Assembly (NCBI RefSeq): GCF_035958815.1
Contig: NZ_CP108383.1
Span: 4,154,001 to 4,218,000 of the forward strand
DNA: 64,000 bases
Source: Nocardia sp. NBC_01327
GTDB taxonomy: Bacteria; Actinomycetota; Actinomycetes; Mycobacteriales; Mycobacteriaceae
Direction: 5' to 3'
The notes under the pieces are model-generated. The model did no database searches. It was given only the letters and a program-made list of their open reading frames with translations, and was not told the origin of the DNA. Within the stretch, counting starts at the first letter, position 1. The number at the start of each line of letters is the position of its first letter. The translations under genes and the position numbers were made by a program. Of the stretch, positions 7,915 to 16,053 are shown in pieces.

Positions 7915-9102
7915 TCAGGCCGCGCCGCCGCGCAGCCAATCGGGCCAGGCGATCGTCCAGTCACCGTTCTGCCAGATATCGAGCGGATCGCCACCGGTAT
8001 TGCGAACCTCGACCACATCACCCGGAATGACGAAGTCGTAGAACCACGCGGCATCGTCGGGGGAGATGTTCAAACAGCCGTGCGAGACATCCGTATTGCC
8101 TTGGGCCCACATGCTTCCCGCCAGCTCGTGCACATAGATTCCGTCGTGGGTGAGGCGGACCGCGTGGTAGATCGTCGTCCGGTAGCCCAAGCCGGAATTG
8201 ACCGGCAGCCCATAGCTCGAGGAGTCCATGGTCACCGGATTCCTGCAGTCCAAAACGGTGTAGACCCCCGGCCGGGTCCAGAACGACAGCACAGTGCCGC
8301 CGACCACCGCCGTGCCACCCTTGCCCATCGATGTGGGCATGGTGCGCACCAGATTTCCGTTCTCGAACACCTCGATCTGCTTCGTATTGTCATCGGCGAT
8401 CGCGACATGCGCGGGACCGATGAGCACCGACACCCGCTGATCGCGCAGTCCGTAACCACCGTCGGCAAGTGCCGCGCCGAACAGCTCGGCCGCAACGGTG
8501 ATCCTGGTTCCCGGCGCGTAGTACCGCTCCGGCCGCCAGTGCGCATTCTGATCGTCGAGCCAATACCAGGCCCCGGTCACCGCCGGTTCGGCGGTGATCT
8601 TCATATGCGCCGCCGCCACCTCCCGGTTGACCGGCTCGTCGAAATGCGCGACAAGGACGAAACCCACTCCGTAAGTGTCGTTTTCGGCAATCTCGACCTT
8701 GTTGGCCGACCGCAGCGAGACATCGATGAGCCGATCGGGCAGCACCGTCGAGCAGGTCGTCGTCGCGCTGACCTCTCCGGTTTCGCCCTGCGCCACGGCT
8801 TTCGCGGTATAGGTGTGCCCGTAGCCGAGCGGTTCGCTACTGGTCCAGCTGCGGTGATCGGGCGCCGATACGCCCGGCAGCGAACGGCCGGTTTCGTCGA
8901 TCCACTCGACATTCCGCAGCGTCCCGTCGGCGACCTTGACGGTGCCCGGCTTACGCGCTTCGACATTGTGCGCATCGGCCGCGGGATCGAACCGGATCAC
9001 CGCGGGCTTGGGCGGCGGCGCGGGTTCTCCGGCGCATCCGGCAAGAGCGAGACCACCCGCTCCGGCAATGCCGATCAGCAGCTCACGACGTCGCAAGGCC
9101 AC
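7915..9102 (-). CDS. Lipoprotein L,D-transpeptidase with Ig-like domain
   Basis: 395 residues, starting at a GTG seven bases after AGGAGG. A lipoprotein signal (arginine-rich N-terminus, then GIAGAGGLALAGC) gives lipidation at the Cys. An Ig-like domain follows, then the YkuD catalytic domain with HELAG and the active-site SHGCLN, Cys at about residue 343, and a short C-terminal tail with several Trp. This is the LdtMt2/LppS architecture; the enzyme forms 3-3 crosslinks in peptidoglycan outside the membrane. It is divergent from mmpL at 9352, with 249 bp between them. Confidence 0.93.
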   Translation of the reverse strand: MALRRRELLIGIAGAGGLALAGCAGEPAPPPKPAVIRFDPAADAHNVEARKPGTVKVADGTLRNVEWIDETGRSLPGVSAPDHRSWTSSEPLGYGHTYTAKAVAQGETGEVSATTTCSTVLPDRLIDVSLRSANKVEIAENDTYGVGFVLVAHFDEPVNREVAAAHMKITAEPAVTGAWYWLDDQNAHWRPERYYAPGTRITVAAELFGAALADGGYGLRDQRVSVLIGPAHVAIADDNTKQIEVFENGNLVRTMPTSMGKGGTAVVGGTVLSFWTRPGVYTVLDCRNPVTMDSSSYGLPVNSGLGYRTTIYHAVRLTHDGIYVHELAGSMWAQGNTDVSHGCLNISPDDAAWFYDFVIPGDVVEVRNTGGDPLDIWQNGDWTIAWPDWLRGGAA

Positions 9103-9274
9103 CGCATATCCTCCTTCGCCGGGTGTACGACCGGCCATGGTCAGCATGCGACAGCCGACCCCGGCCGCCACGCCGACAAGCCACACCTCCACCGAACCGA
9201 CACACTTCTCGATCGAACACCCGCGCAACCGGGGCGCCGCTGCGGCCTGCGGATCGAGTACGAGGTAGCCCGGC

Positions 9275-9292
9275 GTACTGCATTCGCAGTAC
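9275..9292. promoter_or_regulatory. Palindromic operator upstream of mmpL
   Basis: GTACTGC-ATTC-GCAGTAC is a perfect 7-bp dyad about 60 bp before the mmpL start. The same dyad, with one change in the spacer, recurs at 15886-15903 upstream of the deleted mmpL copy, which supports a real regulator site. The regulator is not identified. Confidence 0.65.
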
Positions 9293-9351
9293 GCGCAACG
9301 GCCTCCGCACGCACGATGCCGACTACAGAGCCGTAGAACGATCATGGCGAC

Positions 9352-11583
9352 ATGGCGAAATTCCTGTACCGGCTCGGTCGGTTCTCGTTCGAGAAGCGGC
9401 GGCTCGTCGTCCTGCTCTGGCTGGGGGTCATGGCCGCGCTGGTGGCCGGAGCCGCCAATGCGCCGACGCCCCCGCCGGATACGTTCTCGATTCCGGGGAC
9501 CGAATCCCAGCAGGCCTTCGATCTGCTCGGCGAACGCTTTCCCGGCACCAAATCCGATGGCGCACAAGCTCGTATCGTCTTCGTAGCGCCCGAAGGCCAG
9601 CAGATCAGCTCCGAGCCGAACAAGGCCGCGGTCGAGAAGATCGTGTCGGATGTGTCCGGCGGCGCCCAGGTCAAGGGCGTACTCGATCCGTTCCAGACCG
9701 GTGCGGTCAGTAAGAACGGCACGACCGCCTACGCGACCGTGAGCTACGGCGCGACACCCCAGGACCTCACCGACGCCACCAAGAACGCGCTCACCACGGC
9801 GATCGACAATGGCAAGACCTCCGGGGTCACCGTCGAGGTCGGTGGCACCGCGCTGATGGCCAAGCCCGAAATGGGCGGCGCCACCGAGGCCATCGGCATC
9901 GCCATTGCCGCCATCGTGCTGATGATCACCTTCGGCGCGTTCGCGGCAGCGGGTCTGCCCCTGCTCACCGCGCTCATCGGAATCGGCGTCGGCATCGCCG
10001 CCATCGTGGCGATCGGCATGTCCACCACCACAACAACTCTCGCCATGATGCTCGGGCTCGCGGTGGGCATCGACTACGCGCTGTTCATCGTCTCCAGATA
10101 CCGGACCGAACGAGCCGAGGGCTACAGCGCCGAGGAATCGGCGGGCCGAGCCGTCGGAACCGCCGGATCCGCAGTGGTTTTCGCGGGACTCACCGTGGTC
10201 ATCGCACTGGGCGGCCTGGCCGTCGTCGGTATTCCGGCGCTCACCAAGATGGGTCTGGCCGCCGCCGGCACCGTCGCGGTCGCCGTCACCATCGCACTGA
10301 CACTGCTGCCCGCGCTGCTCGGATTCTTCCAGCGCGCGGTCATGCCGAAGGCATTCCGCAAGGCGCTCGCCGCTGATGCGAAGTCTCCGGCCGACGCACA
10401 GGCCTTGGCCGCCATGCCGATTGCGGAGAAGAAGCCCAATATGGGCACCCGCTGGGCCACCTTCGTCGTCCGCCGCCCGGTGGCAGTGTTGCTGATCGGC
10501 CTGGTCGGCATGGGCGTGCTGGCGCTGCCGGTATCGAGTCTCGAACTCGGTATGCCCGGTGACGAATCGCAGCCGACCTCGACCACCCAGCGCCGCGCCT
10601 ACGATGCGCTGGCCGAGGGCTTCGGTCCGGGCTTCAACGGCCCGCTCACCGTCGCCGTCGATGTCAAGGGCGTCGGTGATCCGAAGGCCGCGCTGGACGA
10701 GGTCACCAAGACCCTGGCGGCGACCAAGGATGTGGTCTCGGTATCGCCCGCGATGTTCAACAAGGCCGGTGATGCCGCCATGCTCACCGTGGTGCCCGCC
10801 AGCGGCCCGTCCGCGACCGCGACCAAGGATCTTGTGCACGCGCTGCGCGGCGAAGCCGGCGGTCTGAAGTCGGCGACCGGTGCGACCGTACTGGTCACGG
10901 GTGCGACCGCCATGAATATCGATGTCTCGCAGAAGATGTCCGACGCCCTGCTGCCGTATCTCGCGGTGGTGGTCGGCCTGGCAATCCTGTTGCTGATGGT
11001 CGTATTCCGCTCGATCGCGGTCCCGATCAAGGCGGCGCTGGGCTTCCTGCTCTCGGTCGGCGCGGCCTTCGGTGTGATCGTCGCGGTCTTCCAGTGGGGC
11101 TGGCTGGCGAACATCATCGGCGTCCATCAGACCGGACCCGTGATGAGCATGATGCCGATCTTCCTGATCGGCGTGGTGTTCGGACTCGCGATGGATTACG
11201 AGGTCTTCCTCGTCACCCGCATGCGTGAGGCCTACGCACACGGCGAGAGCGCACACGATGCCATCGTCACCGGATTCCGGCACAGCGCCCGGGTGGTGGT
11301 GGCCGCGGCGGCCATCATGATCGCGGTTTTCGCCGGATTCATCGGCGGCGGCGAACCGATGATCAAGATGATGGGCCTCGGGCTCGCCTCGGCGGTCTTC
11401 TTCGACGCCTTCATCGTCCGCATGACGCTGGTGCCGGCGGTGCTCGCACTGCTCGGCGACAAGGCCTGGTGGCTGCCGCAGTGGCTGGCGAAGATCCTGC
11501 CGAATGTGGATGTGGAGGGCGAGAGCCTGAACCATCTGAAGGCGGAGGAGCCGGTCCGAGAGCTCGAATCAGCCAACGCCTGA
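9352..11583 (+). CDS. MmpL/RND family membrane exporter
   Basis: 743 residues with the MmpL layout: one N-terminal helix, a periplasmic domain, a block of helices, a second helix and domain, then a second block. The paired functional Asp-Tyr motifs are visible as VGIDYALFIVSRYR and LAMDYEVFLVTRMR. The family exports lipids or siderophores and belongs to the RND group driven by proton flow. The protein is of the short type, without a large C-terminal extension. It is a single-gene unit with a palindromic operator before it and a strong hairpin after the stop. The substrate cannot be told from sequence. Confidence 0.93.
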   Translation: MAKFLYRLGRFSFEKRRLVVLLWLGVMAALVAGAANAPTPPPDTFSIPGTESQQAFDLLGERFPGTKSDGAQARIVFVAPEGQQISSEPNKAAVEKIVSDVSGGAQVKGVLDPFQTGAVSKNGTTAYATVSYGATPQDLTDATKNALTTAIDNGKTSGVTVEVGGTALMAKPEMGGATEAIGIAIAAIVLMITFGAFAAAGLPLLTALIGIGVGIAAIVAIGMSTTTTTLAMMLGLAVGIDYALFIVSRYRTERAEGYSAEESAGRAVGTAGSAVVFAGLTVVIALGGLAVVGIPALTKMGLAAAGTVAVAVTIALTLLPALLGFFQRAVMPKAFRKALAADAKSPADAQALAAMPIAEKKPNMGTRWATFVVRRPVAVLLIGLVGMGVLALPVSSLELGMPGDESQPTSTTQRRAYDALAEGFGPGFNGPLTVAVDVKGVGDPKAALDEVTKTLAATKDVVSVSPAMFNKAGDAAMLTVVPASGPSATATKDLVHALRGEAGGLKSATGATVLVTGATAMNIDVSQKMSDALLPYLAVVVGLAILLLMVVFRSIAVPIKAALGFLLSVGAAFGVIVAVFQWGWLANIIGVHQTGPVMSMMPIFLIGVVFGLAMDYEVFLVTRMREAYAHGESAHDAIVTGFRHSARVVVAAAAIMIAVFAGFIGGGEPMIKMMGLGLASAVFFDAFIVRMTLVPAVLALLGDKAWWLPQWLAKILPNVDVEGESLNHLKAEEPVRELESANA

Positions 11584-11597
11584 ATGTAATAGCACCG

Positions 11598-11623
11598 GTA
11601 GGCCGTCCCGAGGGGCGGCCTAC
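11598..11623 (+). terminator. Intrinsic terminator of mmpL
   Basis: GTAGGCCGTCCC and GGGGCGGCCTAC form a 12-bp stem (one G-T pair) immediately after the mmpL stop, followed by TTTGCTG. A near-identical hairpin is found at 15977-16003. Confidence 0.75.
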
Positions 11624-11633
11624 TTTGCTGTAT

Positions 11634-11691
11634 CCGAGTGCACTCGGGGTGGTGCGCCGATCTCTCCCCTCCGCACAGATCGGTGCACCAC
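11634..11691. repeat. Palindrome plus 15-bp hairpin in intergenic DNA
   Basis: CCGAGTGCACTCGG (11634-11647) is a perfect 14-bp palindrome. Directly after it a 15-bp stem (11649-11663 with 11677-11691, one G-T pair, loop of 13) can form. Both lie in the 261-bp gap between mmpL and the HTH gene at 11845. They may be an operator for that operon or an RNA structure. Nothing else is recognised in the gap. Confidence 0.5.
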
Positions 11692-11844
11692 CGCGAGCCG
11701 TCGCACGACGACCAGCACGGCGCTGTCCCGGCCGTCGGCTTTCACAGCCTAGGTCAGATCCCGCAGCCCAGCAAGCAAAATCAGTAGAGAATGAACCGGA
11801 TATCACTGTCGTGAAAGACAGGTCATGCAGTAGATTCGGTTTAC

Positions 11845-12513
11845 ATGCAACCTGAGTACGCCACGTTCCTCGCGGCCTGTGTGCGGGAGCGGCGGCGGGA
11901 GCTCAATTTCAGCCTCGACGATGTGATCGCGGCTGGTGGACCGACCCGGCGCACGCTCGTCCGCGTCGAGGCCGCGAATCTGGGGCCGGCGCCGAAGCCG
12001 GTGACCTTCCGGCGCCTCGATTCCGCGCTGTCCTGGGGGAGTGGCAGTGCCGCACGGGCATATTGGCGTGGTGAGAAGCCGCAGGCGGTCGTGCCGGGCC
12101 GAAAGCTCGACGCGGGCACGGCCTTCGTGGCGGTCCCGGCGGCGCTGGCGCTGGATCTGTTCGGTGTTCAGATCGAACTGAATCAGGTCCTGGCCGAGGA
12201 TCCGGCCGATCCGGCCAGGCTGCGTGCCAGTGTCGACCGGCTCAATACCGATCTCGGCCGACTGCTCGGCCTCTACCTCACCGACCTGCTGGAACGGAAC
12301 TGGCAGGCGGACGGATCGGCGCTGCCGCTGGTCGAGCACGCTTTCCGGGAACTGCTCAGCGCACCGGTTTCCGAGGACGATCCCGACTACGAGGAGAAGC
12401 TGTACCGGCGCTGGCTGATCGGCGGCACGGCGGGCATTGCGAGTGAACTGACGGGTAGATTCATGGAAAGGCTGCAGCAGGCGCGTAAGGATTCAGGGGA
12501 AAACCAGGCATGA
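11845..12513 (+). CDS. HTH-domain regulatory protein
   Basis: 222 residues. Residues 1-75 look like a degenerate XRE-type DNA-binding domain (RERRRELNFSLDDVIAAGG, then RRTLVRVEAANLGPAPKP, then FRRLDSALSWGSGSA). The remainder is helical and acidic without a recognised family. The stop overlaps the ATG of the next HTH gene (ATGA), so the two are translationally coupled. The pair heads an operon with an ImmA/IrrE peptidase, a membrane protein and a P450. It may repress its own operon through the palindromes upstream; that is inference. Confidence 0.75.
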   Translation: MQPEYATFLAACVRERRRELNFSLDDVIAAGGPTRRTLVRVEAANLGPAPKPVTFRRLDSALSWGSGSAARAYWRGEKPQAVVPGRKLDAGTAFVAVPAALALDLFGVQIELNQVLAEDPADPARLRASVDRLNTDLGRLLGLYLTDLLERNWQADGSALPLVEHAFRELLSAPVSEDDPDYEEKLYRRWLIGGTAGIASELTGRFMERLQQARKDSGENQA

Positions 12514-12947
12514 ATGTCGTCGCGGATCGAGTCAACCGACTGTGTGGGTTGCTCGGATCACCCGACGATCAGGACGGCCTGAACGATATGATCGCCGCGG
12601 CCGCGGCCGCGAACGCGATCCTCGCTCGCACCGTCACCCGCGCCGAGATCGCCGCGGTGCGTAGTGGAGAGGGTGACGCACCACCGGATCTCTTGCGCGC
12701 CATCGCAATACACTTCGATATCGACCCCAGATACGTACTGGAGCCCGACCTCGAGGAGATGCGGGTACTCGATCAGAAGCTCTCGATCCTCGAGACTGCG
12801 CGCACCCTCGGCATCAAGCTCGGCGCGGTGCATTTCCGGGGCGGCGCCATGGATGTCGAGGCCTTGGACTTGCTGGTCACCACCATTCGAGATGCGCGGT
12901 CCGCCGCACACCCGCACCCCGTGGATGCACCGCATGGCGGGCGCTGA
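12510..12947 (+). CDS. Small HTH regulator (EspR/XRE-like)
   Basis: 145 residues. The N-terminal part (VNRLCGLLG, then LARTVTRAEIAAVRSGEGDAPPDLL and AIAIHFDIDPRYVL) has the spacing of the XRE-like helix-turn-helix seen in EspR-type proteins, where the HTH is followed by a conserved position for residence in the cluster. The C-terminal half is a helix-rich tail. It overlaps the gene before (4 bases) and the peptidase gene after (14 bases). Being paired with an ImmA/IrrE peptidase, it is a candidate substrate of that peptidase, as XRE repressors are in the ImmR/ImmA pair. Confidence 0.72.
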   Translation: MNVVADRVNRLCGLLGSPDDQDGLNDMIAAAAAANAILARTVTRAEIAAVRSGEGDAPPDLLRAIAIHFDIDPRYVLEPDLEEMRVLDQKLSILETARTLGIKLGAVHFRGGAMDVEALDLLVTTIRDARSAAHPHPVDAPHGGR

Positions 12948-13410
12948 TCCCCTCGCGACGCTGGTCGCGGAACTCGAGATCCCCAGCCCCTGGAATCTGC
13001 AGCGATTTGTCGACCTGCTCGCCGAACAGCGCGGCAAACCCATTGTGCTGACCGGACATCGGGGCCTGCGCGCCGCCGGATTCCCGTGCGGACTGCTGGC
13101 GGAGATGGACGATCTGACGCTCATCGTCTACGAGGAGCGGTCCTCCCGCTATATGGTCGAGCACACCGTGCTGCACGAAATCGGCCATCTGCTGCTGGGG
13201 CACGAGGGTGAGCGCATCCAGGATTCCCTCGGCGAATACCTCGGTGGATTTGTCGGATCGGCCTCGATCGCGCGAATGGAGACGGTACTCGCGCGGGGCG
13301 TTTTCGATACCGCCAAGGAGCTCGAGGCGGAGACCTTCGCGAATCTCATCATGCCCGATATCCGCCGCCGCCCCTTCGCACCGCTGCGCAATATCTTCGT
13401 GCGCGGCTGA
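12934..13410 (+). CDS. ImmA/IrrE family metallo-endopeptidase
   Basis: 158 residues from the ATG at 12934. The zinc site HEIGH is at residues 81-85, with the likely third ligand in EAETFAN near residue 132; this is the M78 (DUF955) pattern. Family members cleave XRE-type repressors to switch genes on under stress or for element transfer. The gene overlaps an XRE-like gene, so a repressor/anti-repressor unit is a reasonable inference, although there is no integrase or phage gene nearby. Confidence 0.88.
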   Translation: MAGADPLATLVAELEIPSPWNLQRFVDLLAEQRGKPIVLTGHRGLRAAGFPCGLLAEMDDLTLIVYEERSSRYMVEHTVLHEIGHLLLGHEGERIQDSLGEYLGGFVGSASIARMETVLARGVFDTAKELEAETFANLIMPDIRRRPFAPLRNIFVRG

Positions 13411-13421
13411 GGAATTCGCAC

Positions 13422-14558
13422 ATGCTGCCTCCGTACTCGTCCATGCCCGAAGTGGTGGCCTGGCCGCTGTGGATCCTCACCGCGAGTGTGACGATTCTTC
13501 GATTGCGCTGGTGCAGCGATACTTTCGCGCAGCGGCGCATCAATGGCGCACTGGTCGGATCCACGATCGCGTGGCTGCTGCTCATCGCGACGGCGCAGCA
13601 GTGGATTGTCCAGCTGCTCGAATGGCTCACCCCCGCACGGCAGTACCAGCTCGCGAACGCGCTCATGATCGTGGTGACCGCCGAGGCGTACCTGATGATC
13701 TCCCATGCGCGGCAGCAGAATCCGCTGTCCGCGCGGATCGTGTACGCCGCGGCCGTCGCTATGGGACTCGGCTACCTGGTGCTGGGCAGCCCCGTGGCGG
13801 CCGGCGGCGGGATCGTCCTGCAGTATCCCGGGTGGGAAGCCGCGCCGATGACGGTGCTGTTCGTCGTCTTCCCCTATGCCTGTTCGATATTGCTCGTCGC
13901 CGCCTGCGTCCAGGAACTGCGGGCCCGGCCACCGCTCGCCGCGCGAGTGTTCTACCTGCTGTTCATGGCCATCTTCGCCGGTCTGATCTGCAGTCTCAGC
14001 TTCGGGCTGAGCACCTCGCTCGTGCTGGCGACCGGGTATGTGAACGCCTTCACCGAATACGCGGCGAACACCGATCGGATGGCGTTCGTCATGGACATCA
14101 TCGCCTTCACGCCGCTCGCCGCTATTCCCTTGGTGCTGCGGGCTTTCGACGCCGTCCGCGGTGATCCGGTGGCGCGCGCTCTCGACGATCTCACTCCGCT
14201 GTGGGAGGAGCTCACCGCCGCATGTCCCGATATCGTCCAGCCGCGTCCGGACAATGCCGGAGCCACCTACCGATTGCATCGCATGGTCATCGAGATCAAT
14301 GACGCGATCCTGTCGCTGCTGCCGTATGTGCCCGACCACGAGCCCGCCGCGGCCACCGATCTCGCGTCGATCGCCCCGCTGCTGCGGGCCGCGCGGGATG
14401 CGAAGCTGGCCGCGGAACCGCCCAATTTCGCCGCCCGGCAGCTCGAGATTCCCGGTGGCGCCGACCTGCAGACCGAAACTCGAGTCCTGTCCGCCCTCGC
14501 AAAGGAGTGGTCCAGATGCCGGCCGTCCCCCATCCCCCCTGGCGCATTCCATTCGTAG
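13422..14558 (+). CDS. Multi-spanning membrane protein (DUF6545/MAB_1171c type)
   Basis: 378 residues. About seven hydrophobic helices occupy residues 10-240 (for example VVAWPLWILTASVTI and LVGSTIAWLLLIATA). A cytoplasmic helical domain of about 130 residues follows (WEELTAACPDIVQPRP, then YRLHRMVIEINDAI), the layout of the actinobacterial MAB_1171c/DUF6545 proteins. These are repeatedly found next to ImmA/IrrE and XRE genes; their role is not established. The 3' end overlaps the P450 gene by 43 bases. Confidence 0.75.
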   Translation: MLPPYSSMPEVVAWPLWILTASVTILRLRWCSDTFAQRRINGALVGSTIAWLLLIATAQQWIVQLLEWLTPARQYQLANALMIVVTAEAYLMISHARQQNPLSARIVYAAAVAMGLGYLVLGSPVAAGGGIVLQYPGWEAAPMTVLFVVFPYACSILLVAACVQELRARPPLAARVFYLLFMAIFAGLICSLSFGLSTSLVLATGYVNAFTEYAANTDRMAFVMDIIAFTPLAAIPLVLRAFDAVRGDPVARALDDLTPLWEELTAACPDIVQPRPDNAGATYRLHRMVIEINDAILSLLPYVPDHEPAAATDLASIAPLLRAARDAKLAAEPPNFAARQLEIPGGADLQTETRVLSALAKEWSRCRPSPIPPGAFHS

Positions 14559-15832
14559 GCGATGCCCTCTCACTCTCGGCGCAGACGCCCGCGCAGAGCA
14601 TTACCGGCTATGCCGGACTCGGTGAGGTGTTCGAGGTACGCGTGCTGCGCTATCCGCGCATGCTCATTGTGAATTCGGCCGAACTGGCCGAACCGATCCT
14701 CGACGATGCCGCATGGACCAAGGTCAACGGCCCGGCCTTCCGCCGCCTGGCGCCCATGGCGCCGACCGGACTGCTGTTCACCGGCACGGAGGATGCGCTG
14801 TGGAAGCTCGCGCATCAGCGTCTGCAACCGGCCTTCAGTCGTACCGCCATGCGCGAGTACCACGCGAGCATGAATCCGCTCATCGCCGCGCACGTTCGCC
14901 GCTGGGCCGAGGCGCCGCAGCCGGTGAACATCACCGATCTGACGCAGGACCTGGCCTACGACATCATCACCCAGGCCGGATTCGGCGCCGCGCTCTCACG
15001 CGAGCAGCGCAATGATTTCGTGCGGACCATGTTCGCGCTCATTCGGGCCACCAACCGCGGCAAGATCATTCCGTTCCTCGATGCCGTCCTGGGCGTGAAT
15101 CCCACACCGCCGCACGCCGAGGCCCTGCGCCGGCATGTCGAAATGATCATCGACACCCCCGGCGCGAATGCGCCCATTCTTCGGGCTCTCAGCGATACCG
15201 ACCCCGAGCAGGGCGCACCGCTGACCCGCGATCAGATCATCGATCAAGCCCTGGTGCTGCTCATCGCCGGTCATGAAACCACCTCGGGCACAGTGGCATT
15301 CGCCCTCTATGAACTCGCCCGCAATCCGCAGATCGCCGAGCGTGCGCGCCAGGAGATCGCCGAAACCGGTAAGAGCCCAGCCGAACTCGAATACGAAGAC
15401 ATCGTCGGATTGCGCTACCTGCGGGCGATCATCGACGAGACCCTGCGCCTGCACCCGGTGGCCCCGGCATTCATTCGAAGCGCGCTGTCCGACACCACCA
15501 TCGGCGAGCACCCGGTCACCCCGCACGACTGGGTGTATCTGAACCTGCTCGCGATCCATCGCGACCCCACCCGCTGGGACGACCCGGACGCCTTCGCTCC
15601 GGACCGATTCCTCACCGGACCCACTCCCAAGTCCTACAAACCCTTCGGCACCGGGGCCCGCGCCTGCATCGGCCGCGCGCTGGCACTGCACGAAGCCGTG
15701 CTGACCCTGGTGCACGTCCTGCACACCCAGACCCTCACCCCCACCGGATACCGCCTGGACATCGAGGAATTCCCGACCCTCAAGCCCCGTGACTTCACGC
15801 TCGCGCTGACCGCCCACCAGTACTCGAACTGA
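14516..15832 (+). CDS. Cytochrome P450 monooxygenase
   Basis: 438 residues, from an ATG eight bases after AAAGGAG inside the end of the membrane-protein gene. All P450 motifs are intact: I-helix LIAGHETTSG, K-helix ETLR, and heme loop FGTGARACIG with the thiolate Cys. The sequence has the class II-like look of the CYP102-type heme domain rather than a typical soluble class I bacterial P450, but there is no fused reductase and no ferredoxin gene beside it. Last gene of the operon 11845-15832. Substrate unknown. Confidence 0.92.
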   Translation: MPAVPHPPWRIPFVGDALSLSAQTPAQSITGYAGLGEVFEVRVLRYPRMLIVNSAELAEPILDDAAWTKVNGPAFRRLAPMAPTGLLFTGTEDALWKLAHQRLQPAFSRTAMREYHASMNPLIAAHVRRWAEAPQPVNITDLTQDLAYDIITQAGFGAALSREQRNDFVRTMFALIRATNRGKIIPFLDAVLGVNPTPPHAEALRRHVEMIIDTPGANAPILRALSDTDPEQGAPLTRDQIIDQALVLLIAGHETTSGTVAFALYELARNPQIAERARQEIAETGKSPAELEYEDIVGLRYLRAIIDETLRLHPVAPAFIRSALSDTTIGEHPVTPHDWVYLNLLAIHRDPTRWDDPDAFAPDRFLTGPTPKSYKPFGTGARACIGRALALHEAVLTLVHVLHTQTLTPTGYRLDIEEFPTLKPRDFTLALTAHQYSN

Positions 15833-15865
15833 ATCCGGCAGCACGCGGCACTCGATCTGCGGAAC

Positions 15866-15903
15866 GCAGTACATAGCGGCCCTATGTACTGCATCCGCAG
15901 TAC
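15866..15903. promoter_or_regulatory. Double operator before the deleted mmpL copy
   Basis: GTACTGC-ATCC-GCAGTAC at 15886-15903 matches the mmpL operator at 9275. An additional half-site upstream makes a second, overlapping perfect dyad, GCAGTACATAG at 15866 and CTATGTACTGC at 15882. Three GCAGTAC half-sites therefore lie in 38 bp. Confidence 0.65.
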
Positions 15904-15962
15904 ACGTGACGGCCTTCACACGCACGATGCCGACTACATGGCCGTGCCACGACCATGGGGGT

Positions 15963-16003
15963 ATGGCGAGATTCCTGTAGGCCGTCCCGGGTGGGCGGCC
16001 TAC
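15963..16003 (+). pseudogene. Residual shell of a second mmpL gene
   Basis: Bases 15877-15962 align without gaps, at clearly high identity, with the 86 bases before mmpL at 9352. The ATG at 15963 begins ATGGCGAGATTCCTG (MARFL), against ATGGCGAAATTCCTG (MAKFL) in mmpL. It then runs straight into TAG and the mmpL-type terminator hairpin (GTAGGCCGTCC at 15977, GGGCGGCCTAC at 15993). Start, five codons and terminator remain while the entire body is gone; a GTA shared by both breakpoints would explain the junction. Confidence 0.6.
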
Positions 16004-16053
16004 CGGTCTCTTGCCGGCCTGCCGATTAGGGTTCTCAACGACGAGAGGAACGC

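Noticed and set aside
7915..11535. A 1206-residue open frame on the minus strand
   Set aside because: Only its last 395 codons are real (the L,D-transpeptidase). The upstream two thirds are antisense to mmpL and have Arg/Gly/His-rich low-complexity composition.
11620..11670. Protein-level likeness (YPSALGVV) between the gap after mmpL and the secreted protease at 20155
   Set aside because: Only about 28 bases match at roughly 70%, and part of it is the GC-rich palindrome; too short to claim a protease gene fragment.
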